From Diadophis punctatus similis (lineage: Eukaryota; Chordata; Lepidosauria; Squamata; Dipsadidae), in NCBI GenBank assembly GCA_023053685.1, contig JALIGW010000063.1, positions 3,034,614 to 3,098,613 of the forward strand: 64,000 nt of DNA. The letters are read 5' to 3'. The notes under the pieces are model-generated. The model was given only the letters and a program-made list of their open reading frames with translations. It made no database searches and was not told the DNA's origin. Shown in pieces: positions 19,357 to 31,055 of this stretch. Each line of letters starts with the position of its first letter. The stretch's first letter is position 1. The position numbers were made by a program, and so were the translations under genes.

Positions 19357-22300
19357 CTTTAAAAAAGATGGAAAAATGAAAATGACATCAAAGTTAGGGA
19401 AAATATCAAACTCTAGGAAGTACTATGAATTTACCTCTGAATTCTTGTCAAATTCTAATATATTACATGTTTGCACACTTACAGTGGCATGGCACAGAAA
19501 TGATAATTCCTAAATAATATTTAACACAGTACAGTACTTAAGCAAAATGGTTCAGTTGAGATCTGCATATGTGGGACTGATTGGGGTAGATTGCAGGGGT
19601 GACACCGAAATATAATGTTATCATATTTTATATCTTAAATTATTGTATTCTATTCCAATTTCATTTTAGACTGTATTTTATTCCAATTTCATTTTAAATC
19701 GTATTTTATTCCAATTTTAGTAATAATTTGTTTCTGGAACTTTGAACTTTGATATGGCCCAAGGACTAATCAATAAAGACTCACATAAAGGGCATGAGCT
19801 ATAAAAGCTATTACAAGTTCTAAAACATCCTGTTTCGCCACTAATCGCATACTTTTTATTTAGAATTATTCTGATTTGAGTTAGGGAAGAAGCAGGGGAA
19901 ATGAAATATCCAAGAACGAATTAGGAGAAAACTGAACATTTATTGGAAGGTGCCAATTCCAGGAAAGACCTGTAACAACTAAGTACATTTTGAAACGTCT
20001 TTTTCTTCCCATACAAACTATCTTCCCTTTATTAATCACTTTCTTCCACCAAAATTATATGGTTGCAGGGGGGAAAACCAAGAGTTCTTTTATTAAGTCT
20101 AAAAAGCATGTTTGCAATTGGAAAACGGCACTATTTAGCCCAGATATGTTGTTAGCCGCCCAGAGTCCCTCGGGAGTTGGCCGGCATACAAATCTATTAA
20201 TTAAATTAAATTAAATTAAATTAAATTAAATTAAATTAAATTAAATTAAATTAAATTAAATTAAATAATTAAATTAAATTAAATTAAATTAAATTAAATT
20301 AAATTAAATTAAATTATTAAATTAAATTAAATTATTAAATTAAATTAAATTAAATTAAATTAAATTAAATTAAATAATTAAATTAAATTAAATTAAATTA
20401 AATTATTAAATTAAATTAAATTAAATTAAATTATTAAATTAAATTAAATTAAATTAAATTAAATTAAATAATTAAATTAAAAAAATTTGGACTCAGCAGT
20501 TTAAAAGACACTTAACTTGACTTAGCTGGCATCACATACATACATGAAACAAAAGATAAACAATTCTCTATCTCTTCCCCCATCCAGACAACCCTGAACA
20601 GTGGCCCTCAACAGTAGAGCCAAGGCTGGGATTGAGGTAAATGCCTGGGAATCAACGTGAGCCCTAGGACCACCACTTCCACTCAGAAAGTCTGCCTTCC
20701 ACTTGTTTATTTATTTATTTATTTATTTTATTTTAATTAGATTTATATACCGCCCTTCTCCAGGGGACTCAGGGCGGTGAACAGCCAAGATTGTGCACCT
20801 TGTCTACAAGGTGCACAATCTTGGGGAACGGCATAATTGCCCCACAGCACAGCTGATGGCATCCGACTACAGAATGACTTCCTAAGCAATCTGACTGCAG
20901 GGTAGCAAACCCTTACCCAGAGAGGCCACGTTCCTATGATTTTCCAGCATGACTTCCCAATACAGCGCTTTTTGGTCAGGATCCAGCTGAGACCATTCCT
21001 CCTCAGAGAAATACACAGACACCTCCTTGAAGGACACAGGACCTTCCTGAATATGGGAAAAAAGAACAAGATTTGCAAGATCATCTCCATTGTTCCCAAA
21101 TTCCCAAACCAAAGATATGCGCTAACTGTGCTTGGTAGGATTCCGAGGTTTAGCTGAGAAAATGTATGGAGCCAAAAACCTTTGCCTGAAGAAATATTTT
21201 AGCCAGGTTTATCAACGTCATTCATTCTTCAGGACTTTCAGTGCCATTCAGTGATACTAATCCACTGTATATTGATTGACCTATCATCTACCTTTTATCT
21301 GTTTCCCTATCATCTCTTTGTTCAGTTCGTTCACTCGCTCACAGTTGGATTGCAAACATGGTGCAAATCCTATGCAGATGCCCAGGGAACAGACTCTCCC
21401 AGTTATCTGGGAATGGTTTGATTCTGTTGGACCTGAGGAAGCGGTTAGGGTCCTTCAGAATGGAAACACCATTACCTGTGTATTAGATTCATGCCCTATT
21501 CGCTGGTAACAGGACCCACGGGAGATGGGATGTGAGTCGGTCCAAGCCCTGATGGATTCATCCTTGTTGGATGGGGGTTTCCGGCTCCCTTTAAAGAGGC
21601 CTTGCTGTGCCCTCTACTCAAGAGGTCATCGCTAGACCCTACAATGATGGACAATTCTCATCCAATTTTCTACCTTCTCTTTATAGGAAAGGTTGTTGGG
21701 AAAGTGTTGGCATTGCAATTCCAGAGGACCTTGAAGGATGGATCCTCTAAACCAGGGGTCAGCAGCCTGCAGCTCTGGAGCCGCATGTGGCTCTTTCATC
21801 CCTCTGCTGCGGCTCCCTGTCACCAGTCGACACAATTTTGAGAGGAGCTTCCGGTTTGTGGGGGGGAGAAGCAGGGCATGCCAGGAGGAGACTCTATGGC
21901 AAGGGACGGGTTTTCTGGTCAGCACAATTGATAGGGCTTTTGGTTAGGATTGGTAGAGGAAAAAGGACGCCGCGCTAGGAGACTCTATGGTGGGGGGACC
22001 AGACTTCCGGTTGGCTCCAGAATTGAACTGGGGGCTTCCGGTTAGGACCTTTGTGGCTCTTTGAGTGTTTAAGGTTGCCGACTCCTGCTCTAAACCTTTT
22101 CAGTCTGGTATCAGGCCCAGATATGGGACTGAAACTGCATTGATTGCACTCACGGATGATCTCTGGTGAGAGCAGGATGAAGGTGGTGAATCAATCCTTG
22201 CTTTTCTCACCCTCTCAGCACCTTTCAGTACCATTGACTATGACATGCTTTTGGGCCAACATATGGAACTGAGGGTGGGTTGCACATTTTTCTGCTGATT

Positions 22301-25300
22301 CACCTCCTACCTCCTTGGTGTTATTAGGAAGATTACAGCTCCTCAGGTGTGGAATGCCTCAGGGCTTGATTCTCTTTCCTCTTGTTTTTACATTAAACTG
22401 CTGGGCAAATCATCCATCAACAGGAGACAAGGTATCACCAATACACTGACGATACCCAGCTATATATCTCCGTCCTGCTGAAGTGAGTGAGGCAGTGGGA
22501 CATCCTCTTGTGATACCTGGAGGCTGTTGGGGGTTTGGATGGGGAACAACAGACTTCAACAGAACCCTGGTAAGATAGAGTGGGCCCCTCTGTATCCAGG
22601 AGTTTATCATTTTTAGTCCTGGATGGGGTTTTTATTCGTGAGATTTATTTATTGGTGAGATTTGTATACCGCCTCACAGTGCAAGCACTCTCTAAGCGGT
22701 TTACACCGGTAAGCAATGTATATTTACATTGCCCCCAACAATCTGGGTCCTCATTTTACCTACCTCGGAAGGATGGAAGGCTGAGTCAACCTTGAGCCGG
22801 TGAGATTTGAACCGCTGACCTGCGGATCACAGTCAGCTAAAGTGCCCTGCAGTACTGCTCTCTAACTGCTGCGCCACCTCGACTCATAAGAGATCCGGTG
22901 TATAACTTGGGGTTTGTCTTGGACACACGGCTCCTACTCAAAGGGAAAGTGGCAGCCGTGGCCAGGGGGGCCTTTGTCCACCTACACATTGTATGCCAGT
23001 TATGTTCCTTACTGGACAGAAAGTGGAGAAAATTCCCTAGGAAGGGCAATTCTCAGCATTTGCAAATCTACCTAGTTTGGCCGCCAACTCCAGGTACAAA
23101 TCAGAGGTTTAGAAATTACTTTGCAGGCCAAAATGCCTTGATTGTATGCCCTTTCAGAACCATTTTAAGTTCAAGTCTATTCTATATTGCTCCCATCATT
23201 GGATTTTAATTATCTGCCTTTTCTTTTAATGTAATGATTTTTCTTATCTCTATTTGTACACAAGGCTTTATAAAAGTGGTAAAATCCCACTGTGATTATT
23301 TCATTATTTTTTTATCAACCTTGTACAATTCAGAGTCAAAAATTACAAAAAGAACTGGTCTATGTTTAGCACTTGCTGCCACTGTTTATTCATATTTATT
23401 GAAGGAGTTTTTCAATAATTAGTTATTATAAACTCATAGTAGTTAACGGTATTCATCGGAATGAATTATCGTCCTTTAAAAAAACATTTCTTGATTTCCA
23501 GTTCTGATTTCAAGAAATGTTTTTTTTAAAGGACGAAGAACTGGAAATCAGAACACGTGCCCACTAATTCGATGGTCATCAGAAAAATACTTGATTGCGC
23601 AGAAATGTGCAAACTGACAATGGAGATTCATGGAAAAGACGACACGGATTTTTACAAAATATGGAATAAGGTATACAATTGGATTAAACAAAACCCAAAA
23701 TTAAAAATTTGGCTATAAGGATGAAGATGAATTGAGATATAAATGTTTTCTTTACAAGCTGTAATTAAATTAACTAAATTACGGATGATATTCACCGATA
23801 ATTACGATATGGAATGTACTTAAAATGTATATATAGATATTGATACGAAACAAACACTTTAATAATGCTGTTAAAGCATTGGACTATTTCTTGTTGTTGT
23901 TTGTAAATATGTATACTTGTTTGTGTTTGTGTGTTTTGTTTGTGTCTTTTTTCTTATTGTAAAAATTTAATAAAGACTATTTTTAAAAAAATAAAAAATA
24001 AAAAAATTTCTTAAACAGAATTTGACAATGGAAATAACAACCCACTGTGCCCCAACAACAGTCATCAGAGGAAGCTAAGCTATCTGAGAGCAACTTGGTC
24101 GTGCGATTCCCATTTCCACATTGCTCAAGAACACAAACATATCCCAGCCCAAACAGGAAGGAAAATGGAAGTAGAGAGAGGTCTTCCTGAAGGAAAGGGA
24201 GAATACAAATCTAATAAACTGATTTCCCCCACTTACTTGATTTGGGGGTCCAACTACTCCTTCATCTCCACTACGAAGACCTGTTGGGGATACAGAAGTT
24301 TAAAACGCATAATTAGCAAATTAGGAGGAAGTATTCTACAGAAGAGAAGACATGGAGAACATGAGATAGCTGAGATTTCTCTGGGGAATGTTTGATTACC
24401 TCCTGAGGTGTCCTGACTTGGATCTTCCTGAGAGAACCTCCGGAAAAACAGCTCTGGAGGGGGATTTCTTGGATTCCTCCTTTCCTCAAGATCCCTGATC
24501 TCCACAACGGACTAAAAATATGAGGCAGGATAAAAAAAAAGAATAATTAATGGGTATCATACAATATCAACTAAATTCTTGTACTCTGAACACATTGTCA
24601 GAACCCCAAACATCCATCAGTAACAGTGGGTAAGAAAGGAAATGTTTCAAATCTACAATGAATAATGGTACAATGTCCTACAAGAATTGATGTGGCATCT
24701 CCACATATTATGAACGCCAGAGAAATCAGGAAAGGAGGGATGAAGAATTCAAACACATTATTCCTTTCAAATCCCTTCTGGACTTCCAATAAAAAGTTCC
24801 CTCATCTGAAACCATGTCACGATGTGAATATTGTCAGTTGTGAGTCTATGCAGGGTGATGCATCCCTATTCTAATATTATGGTACTTCCCAATATAAGCA
24901 GAACACATGATATGATGTTTTGCGCATGTCTACATTCCTATCCACCATTAATCACTTCTTCTGATGTGCCTTCCGAACAGGAAGGTCGTGTTACTTAGCA
25001 AAGATGTAGTTTATTAAGGATTTATTGTTTTTATATTGTTTTGTATTCAAATAAATATTTTCTATTAGACATTTAATCTCGGTTTTATTTCTAAGTATTT
25101 GAATTCCAAGGAAAAGATCCAAAAATCGCCTCTACGGGGATATTCTTCCCTTAACAAACCACCTGCTCCTTCTCCTTTGCCTGGCTCAGAAGGAAGCCTC
25201 AAATCTACAATGCATAATGGATATAGTCTGGCACCTCCATATATTATGAGTGCCAAAGAAGTCTGGGAAGGAGGGGTGAAGAATTCAAACACATTTCTTA

Positions 25301-25749
25301 TTCCCTTCTGAGCTCCCTAGATGAAAATGTCTCACCTGCAACTCGACCTGCTCTTTCTGCTCCTCCACCTGGCCCAGGAGGAAGCCTTCTACCAGGGCCA
25401 CTGCCTGGGAGCTTGTCTCTGCTCCACACTCCCGTACCCAGCTCTCCATCTCTGGGGGCAGAAGGGCTAAGAACTGCTCCAGAACAATCAAGTCCAGCAT
25501 CTGCGCTTTGGTGTGCTTTTCCCTTTTCAGCCACTGCCGAGAAAATTCATGGAGTTGACTAAAAAGTCCTCGGGGACCCTCAGCCTCCTGGACGCTCCTG
25601 AGGTTGCAGGGCTGAACTTCTGAATGGATGGTGGTTTCCTCCTCCAGGATCTCCTGCCCAGTGCTTGCCGAGATGTCCCCACAGCTTCCATCCTGAACAG
25701 CAGAAGGGCCTTTTTCGGTTGTCTCACTTGCTAAAAGTTGTGTCTCCAT
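18158..25749 (-). CDS. Gene 2: SCAN-KRAB C2H2 zinc finger protein (5 coding exons, 632 aa predicted)
   Basis: Paralogue of gene 1 with the same architecture. Coding exons are 25749-25336 (SCAN), 24511-24400, 24280-24237, 21046-20917 (KRAB-A) and 19356-18158 (fingers). Phases 0, 1, 0, 1 give an unbroken frame of 633 codons with the stop. Translation probably starts at the ATG at 25749. The upstream part of the SCAN exon, coding in genes 1 and 3, has in-frame stops here, so the product lacks about 50 N-terminal residues. Introns carry an L2-like LINE, SINE, hAT MITE, an L1 end and a solo LTR. The likely role is a nuclear KRAB repressor; target unknown. Confidence 0.83.
20153..20480. repeat. (TTAAA)n microsatellite seeded by a LINE 3' end
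   Basis: About 290 bp of TTAAA repeats with occasional TTAAATAA phase shifts, starting directly after GCCGCCCAGAGTCCCTCGGG...CGGCATACAAATC, an L2-type 3' end. Confidence 0.9.
20704..20790 (-). repeat. L2-type LINE 3' end with (TTTA)n
   Basis: A short TTTA tract followed by AGATTTATATACCGCCCTTC and GACTCAGGGCGGTG, the reverse-strand L2-like tail also seen at 62340-62390. Confidence 0.7.
20917..21046 (-). CDS. Gene 2 KRAB-A exon
   Basis: 130 nt, acceptor ATTCAG, donor GTAAG, phase 1 out. Encodes [18 protein letters not shown] and MLENHRN; the KRAB-A core is complete. Confidence 0.9.
21753..22087. mobile_element. hAT-type MITE in the L2-like LINE
   Basis: Termini CAGGGGTCAGCAGCC / GGTTGCCGACTCCTG, perfect 8-bp duplication ctctaaac at 21745-21752 and 22088-22095. 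335 bp. Confidence 0.9.
22635..22890 (-). mobile_element. SINE, reverse orientation
   Basis: Reverse-strand copy of the tRNA-derived SINE ending in GCGCCACCTCG; inserted in the L2-like sequence. Confidence 0.8.
23470..23535. repeat. inverted repeat at an L1 5' junction
   Basis: CGTCCTTTAAAAAAACATTT and its complement flank a ~14-bp loop, immediately before truncated L1 sequence. See the gene 3 counterpart at 36309. Confidence 0.8.
23536..24005 (+). mobile_element. L1 LINE, 3' end only
   Basis: The last ORF2 codons (…[17 protein letters not shown]) and a 3' UTR ending in AATAAAGACTATTTTT and an A-rich tail. Heavily 5' truncated. Confidence 0.75.
24237..24280 (-). CDS. Gene 2 linker exon 4 (shortened)
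   Basis: 44 nt, acceptor CAACAG and donor CAA|GTAAG. It is shorter than the gene 1 exon at its 5' side (44 versus 65 nt), yet the new acceptor keeps the frame ([15 protein letters not shown]). Confidence 0.65.
24400..24511 (-). CDS. Gene 2 linker exon 3
   Basis: 112 nt, phase 0 in and 1 out, acceptor TTTTAG and donor GGAG|GTAATC. Encodes the [20 protein letters not shown] segment matching gene 1. The codon corresponding to the internal ATG of gene 1 is GTG here. Confidence 0.78.
24670..25235 (-). pseudogene. duplicated 3' end of the SCAN exon region, split by a solo LTR
   Basis: The segment 24680-24814 joined to 25157-25210 repeats the intron/SCAN-exon end found at 25240-25400 (same ATTATGA...GAAGAATTCAAACACAT stretch, then a degenerate CACCTGCTCCTTCTCCTTTG). 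A solo LTR lies at the join. Confidence 0.6.
24815..25156 (+). mobile_element. solo LTR
   Basis: TGTCACGATG...CTTAACA with the perfect 5-bp duplication aacca on both sides (24810-24814, 25157-25161). An AATAAATATTTTCTATTAGA polyadenylation region lies in the second half. Same family as 33925, 36539 and 63469. Confidence 0.85.
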
Positions 25750-25923
25750 CCTGCCACTGTCTATAGACTAACTCCAAGGAATGTTTTAGATCTCGAAATG
25801 CCTTTTCATTCAGAGGATGGTTTCTGTTACCACAGGACTGACTTCAGCAAGCCATTCAGTCCACTTTAGTCGAGATACTTTGGCTGTATGTGAAGACCTA
25901 CAAATGGCTTCCACTTTCTTTAT
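25336..25923 (-). CDS. Gene 2 SCAN exon
   Basis: Acceptor ATCTCAG (exon starts 25923), donor CAG|GTGAG (exon ends 25336). Coding from the ATG at 25749: 138 codons with a complete SCAN (about residues 54-129; [19 protein letters not shown]). The 174 nt before the ATG align with gene 1 coding sequence but contain stops. Confidence 0.87.
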
Positions 25924-26339
25924 CTGAGATGGAAAAGAAAATAAATTTCAAGAATTAGAAAATATGGATTTAACCACTGAACAACACTCATCCCATGGAA
26001 GGTATAAGAGCTGGTATAGGGGTTGAAGTTGCTTTGAGGAGATTGAATCTTTTTATGTGTGTGTTAAACTTTGGAATATTTTATATTTTTTACTTACAAG
26101 AAAGGGCTTCCTTTTTAAAACCCTAGATCTACATTTACCTCCAAGTAGGGTTCACACCACCTCCCAAACCCCAAACAGGCGAATAAACAATGAAAGCTCA
26201 GTTCCCGTTAAATGAAATGCCAGGAAATAACCCTGGTTGAGGATGCCCCCTTTCCCTTCTTCAGGGTGGCCTTTGGAGAGGCGAGTCTCCCTCTGACACG
26301 CAGGCAGGTTCACACAATCTTGCCTCGACCGACTTTTCT

Positions 26340-26770
26340 CATCTTCTGCTGGGCCTCCGCAAGGCCGACCCTGGTCTCCCTGCACTCAGGCTCTTCCCCG
26401 GATCCCCCCCCCCCCCGCATCCTGGCATCCCCGGTTCTTCTGCTCCGCTGGAGCTCCGCTTCCTCCTGCATGGAAAGGGCGGCTGGGGAACATGGGACCC
26501 GAGGTTGAACCTGGAGGAGGGCCGGGCGCGAGTCTTTCCCGCCTCCGCCTCCCTTTGCACGGGAAGAGCCTCACCCGGGACACGTCTGGATCTCTCCCCC
26601 CCCCCCCCCCCCGGCACTCTCCCGCAGCCTCCGGAGGAGCCACAAAGGTTAAGGTGAGCGAGTGCGGTGTCCTAGAGCGGCAAGAGTGTGTGATGCCACG
26701 CCTCCTCTGGAACGTCAGCTGTGACGTTCGCCCTCCAGTCGACCAATGGGGAAAGCGCCTGGGGTTCCCT
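26340..26770 (-). promoter_or_regulatory. Gene 2 promoter and probable 5' UTR exon
   Basis: GC-rich block with inverted CCAAT (26743-26747) and a paired CRE-type ACGTCA / TGACGT (26712-26717 and 26722-26727). Presumed first-exon donor CCGG|GTGAGG at 26573-26574. Poly-C runs at about 26406-26417 and 26597-26613. Confidence 0.55.
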
Positions 26771-26780
26771 TTTCTTGGCA

Positions 26781-26800
26781 GAGGGCGCCCCCTGGAGGAT
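26781..26800 (-). promoter_or_regulatory. CTCF-like motif beside the gene 2 promoter
   Basis: The minus strand reads CCTCCAGGGGGCGCCCTC, a good match to the CTCF core. Confidence 0.55.
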
Positions 26801-26929
26801 TCTGCGCAACGTGACAGGGATCCTACAAGGGCGGGAAGGAGGAGGCTGAGGACAGGGATGATGGGCATCAGAGTAGCAGTAAAGAGACTTCTAATTGGTT
26901 GCCTATCAGAAAAAGGTGCCTCCTGAGGA

Positions 26930-28189
26930 AGGGGAAAAAAATTCCTGTCAGGAAAATAGAGATTTCTGTAGGTTTTTAGTTCTTTCGTTCAATATACAGA
27001 GCTGCCCTTTTCAAATTCTCAGCTCTGGGTGCCTGAGAATACTTTAAAAGACCAGGTGGCAGCTTCTGACAGGAAACAATACTGAAGAAAAAGAAATATC
27101 CAAGGAAAACCAGTTCCAAATTAAAGGAAAAACCTCAAAACTGGTGATCGTTGGAGAAATTTTACCTCACAACGAGGCTCCTTGGGGAAATGAAGAAGGG
27201 AAAATGGCATTTCATCTCTGACTGGAGAAAAGTGGAATTGCAAAATGAAGCCAAATAGTAACAAAGGAATATAAATATCAAGTCTGTGAGGGGGAAAATG
27301 AACAAAAATCTACTTAAAGGTTGACCAGGGAATTTACCTAGGGAAACCAGAGTAGAAAACTAAAGGCCTCTATAGAATTTAAGGCAACCAGAAACATCTG
27401 ATACTCCCTTGTCTTGGCCAAGAACGCCCCCTGGTGGATGTTGTGTTCAATGCAGTTGCCAATGCGAGAGAAAGGGAGTGTTTTTGCAGGAGGTCCAGGG
27501 ACATGGAGGCTATTGTGTCCCCTAAAAAGGTGTCTTGTTACCCTCCTGTTTTATGGAGTCTATTTATTGTCTGTCTTTTGCTGTTCAGTTTGATGTAAGT
27601 ATATGTTGTTTTTAATGCCGTAAAAACTCTCTCCTCCACATCCCTGGTGTGATTGTCCCAACCTTATTTCTAATCGACCCAAACTTATTTCTGGTTCCAG
27701 ATTTTCAAAACTCCCTTTTTTAAAAAATTCAATTTTTTTTCATTAGTTTATCAGAATATAAAATACAAAGGGAAATAAAAATTGGAACCAAGGGAGGGGA
27801 AGTTGGAAAAAGCGCTTGGGGTAGAAAGGGAACAAGAAAAAAACATGTTGACTTCCAACTCTCTTTAGCAGTAGAAAATAATATTACAACCTGAACTTTT
27901 CTTTTTTATACAATAATATATACTAGCCATTTCTGTAATAACAAATCTATCTAATCAGCAGACAGTCAAAATTTCATTTTTCCATCACAAGCACAAAAGC
28001 CAGCAGCAGTTTCCTAATAAAAACAAAATTAGATATATTAATTTATTTGAATAAAGAAATCAATTTAACCATCTGTCCTTTTTTTTCCTTTAATGTGGAA
28101 AATATTTTTCTATTTGCACATATTATTCTTTATAGACTATCATCATTTATATTAGCAAATTTCACTGTACTCTTTCAGATTCTTTAACT
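26930..28189. other. intergenic; contains the segmental duplication 27040-27570
   Basis: Similar to 14490-15060, including a second CTCF-like site (minus strand CCACCAGGGGGCGTTCTT, 27421-27440). From 27660 on it is AT-rich with no recognised element. Confidence 0.6.
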
Positions 28190-28360
28190 TACCTACATAC
28201 TCCATGTAAATAGTTCTGCTCATGTGAATCTTCTGATGGGAAGTAACATATCTGCTCCGAGCAAAGGTAACTCCTCACTCTATGCATTTCTGTGGCTTCT
28301 CCCCTGCATGCATTCTTTTATGCAAAGTAAAAACACTATTCCATCTACCACTCCCACAAA
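28190..28360 (-). pseudogene. decayed zinc finger remnant
   Basis: Two degraded finger units (CATGTGAATCTTCTGATGGG, CTTCTCCCCTGCATG) in the same orientation as gene 3. They lie on the far side of the Gypsy insertion and are probably the old 3' end of its array. Confidence 0.65.
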
Positions 28361-28429
28361 GGACTGAATAAGGAGCTATATCAGAACTGCCTGCAACCTG
28401 CAGGCATGGTACTGCATAGCTACTGAAGT

Positions 28430-28832
28430 AGAGATCGACCTAATGGAATTCCACAAGCACAAGGGACCGGAGGGTTGGTCCTGGCACCCAGCTGAGAAGC
28501 GGACAGTTAGGAGGAGTAAAGGGGGCGCACTCCCAACTAAAGGGGGAGACCCCGCCAGAGCATGGGCGGTTGCTTTCACTGCAGGAAAGAGGGGCATAGG
28601 GCAGCTGAGCGTTCAGCACCATGACCAATGACCATTCCCCCCCCAGGTCCAGCCAAATAAAAACTCCACCAGGACTCCACCTAAGCCAAGGGAGAGAACT
28701 CACATGGGACGACAAGTCATAGAGTTCACCCCTCCATTCAGTGAGGAGGAAACTGTTGACTCCTGCCAAGATGGCACCAATCCTGTATAAGAGTGAGAAC
28801 AAAGAGAAGACAACCTGATGGTAAGTGGCACC
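28430..28832 (+). mobile_element. Gypsy-type gag fragment with zinc knuckle
   Basis: The plus strand encodes a CCHC zinc knuckle, CFHCRKEGHRAAER, whose last cysteine is replaced by arginine. The orientation is opposite to the adjoining LTR and pol. Confidence 0.6.
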
Positions 28833-29158
28833 TGACAAGGTTCTGACTAATGAACCCTACAAATTCAGCACTCCGAGACCTTCAAGTTTCTCAAAGAACT
28901 GTTTTATTGAGTACATCATATCAGCACAGATGAAAACAAAACCAGGTCTAACTATTTCCCACAGATGAAAACAAAACCAGGTCTATTTCCCATGGTCTCG
29001 GTATAATTAAAGAATAGATAACTCACTCCCTCATTGTCACAGGTCACATTGTCCAATTAGGTGTTCTGGCTTCTCACTGGCAACTCCTCTCAGTCTCTGG
29101 CCAGCACCTGTTGAGATAACCTTGGTTCCCACGGGATGTGTTGTTGTGTGGTCTGACA
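28833..29158 (-). mobile_element. Gypsy 3' LTR
   Basis: On the minus strand it starts TGTCAGACCACACAACAAC after a purine tract GGGAGGGGGGAGATCTGG and ends ...CCTTGTCA. A CAATAAAAC signal lies in the distal part. The upstream purine tract marks it as the 3' LTR of the element in 29160-30930. Confidence 0.7.
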
Positions 29159-29159
29159 T

Positions 29160-30930
29160 TCCAGATCTCCCCCCTCCCACACTGTGTAGCAAGCTGAGAA
29201 ACAGAAAGATGGCTGCCGCAAGCCTAATCAGTTTCGAAGTTGACAGTCAGATTCCCCTAGAAAGTGAGAACCTGAAAAACATCAAACACACACACAAACA
29301 CAGATACACTAATAGAAACCAGGGTCCCCTTATCCCTAGGAAGGTCCTTCGGGCTTCTGGAGATACTTCTTGTGAAACTTCCTGATCAATCACCCATCTA
29401 GCTTCTGACATTGGATATCCCTTCCATTGTACTAGGTCAGTGATCGCGAATCTATGGCACGTGTGCCATAGTGGCACGTGTGCCATAGTGGCACGTGGAG
29501 CTATATCTGAGGGCATGTGAGGCGTTGCCCTATGTCAGCTCCGCCAGCTGATTTTCGGCCTTCTTTTCAGCCGTTTTTGTTCTCCCCAGGCTTCAGGAAA
29601 GCCGCCTGAACCCTGGGAATGGCGAAAAAAAGCCCAACCGGAAGTTCAGAAATGAACTTCCGGTTGGGCCGTATTTCGTTGTCCCCAGGCTTCAGAAGGC
29701 TTTTCTGAACCCTGGGGAGAGCAAAAAACAGCCCAATGGGCCTACTGGAAGTCCAGAGGCTTTAGTGAGGCCTGTGCTCATGCGCAAGAGGGGCAGCACG
29801 GAGAGATTGTGTGCATGCGCAGGGGGGCAGCGCAGGGGTTGTGCGCATGTGCGGGGGAGAGGGCATTGCATTAAGGGTGTGGGCATGTGCACGCTATCGC
29901 ACGTGCACACTCTTTTGGCACCCGAGCCAAAAAAGGTTCACCATCACTGTACTAGGAATTAGTGTTTGCCTTTGTATAACTTGGAATCCATGATCCTTTT
30001 TACCTCTTAATGTGTCTCCCCTTCCACTACGATTGGACCTGGAGTTATCCTGGCTACTGGCCTCAGTTCTGATCCTACCACAGGCTTAAGCAAGCTGCAA
30101 TGGAACACCGGGTTCACTTTTCCCAGTAGGTGTGGCAGTTTTAACTCCACTTTCACTGGGTATATCATTTTCACTATGGGAAAAGGCCCTATAAATTTCG
30201 GACCCAGCTTTTAACACAGCAGCTTCAATTTTGTTGAATGTGAAACAGTATCTGCAGTATCCCTGCAATGTGAAACAGTATCTGGGGCGATTGCCTCTTA
30301 TCTGCCTGCACTTTTTGAGTCTCCGTTGCTCTAGCGCTCGTTTTACATTTCCCCACATGCTCTGCAAAGAACCCACCCATTCCATTAAGCTCACTGAGGA
30401 GGAGGGTTCCCAAGGGTATTCTGGCATAGGGACAAACTCCACCCCATGGCTATTTTGAATGGGGTAAGCCCCATACTGCTGTGTACCGCATTATTGTATG
30501 CAACCTCAGCAAACAGCAGGTGATCTGCCCAGTTACACTGCTGGTAGTTGACACAGCATCTCAAGTACTGCTCTATCATTGTGTTTGCTTGTTCAGTGGC
30601 TCCATTCATACTCGGGATAAAATGCAGAGCTAAGCCCTTGGGAGGACCCTATCAGCTTTATGATCCCCCTCCAAAACTTGGCAGTGAATTGGACCCCTGA
30701 TCCGAGATAATTCTCTTTGGCAGTCAATAGATGTGCTGCAGGAATAGCATGGCCAGCCTATGGACAGATGGAAAACTTTGGCAGGCTACGAAGTGGGCTT
30801 GTTTAGAAAAGAGGTCTATTACTGTACAGATGACAGTGTTCCCCCCAACTTTCAAGTAGCTCAACTATGAAATCCATCGCTATTTACTCCCAGGGCCGGT
30901 TAAACGGCAGGACTTGCTGCAACAGCCCGT
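29160..30930 (-). mobile_element. Ty3/Gypsy (chromovirus-type) pol remnant
   Basis: The minus strand encodes a late integrase segment (30391-30609: EQYLRCCVNYQQCNWADHLL, AYNNAVHSS) and a chromodomain piece (VQWKGYP, about 29400-29430). Frameshifts and a MITE (29438-29949) break it. Its insertion separates gene 3 from the finger remnant at 28190. Confidence 0.75.
29438..29949. mobile_element. hAT-type MITE in the Gypsy chromodomain
   Basis: CAGTGATCGCGAATCT to GGTTCACCATCACTG, 512 bp, 8-bp duplication tactaggt / tactagga with one mismatch. Confidence 0.85.
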
Positions 30931-31055
30931 AAAATGACTTTTCTGAGAAAAGGTCTTTCCATACTCCATGCATTTATGTGGTTTCTCTCCTGTGTGGATC
31001 ATGTTACGGGGAGTAAGGTCACTGCTTTGGGCGAATGTCTCCAAACTCCATGCAT
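30931..31055 (-). pseudogene. frameshifted finger just beyond gene 3
   Basis: One and a half further fingers follow the gene 3 stop after a small deletion (ATGTCTCCAAACTCC in place of the usual TCTTTCCACACTCC). Homology stops at about 30931 at the Gypsy boundary. Confidence 0.75.

Larger units (their letters stand above)
21390..23020 (+). mobile_element. L2-like LINE reverse transcriptase remnant
   Basis: Shifted frames give recognisable L2-clade RT pieces (for example around 22095-22180 with [10 protein letters not shown], 22330-22400 and 22890-23000). Many stops and frameshifts. Interrupted by a MITE (21753-22087) and a SINE (22635-22890). Confidence 0.7.
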
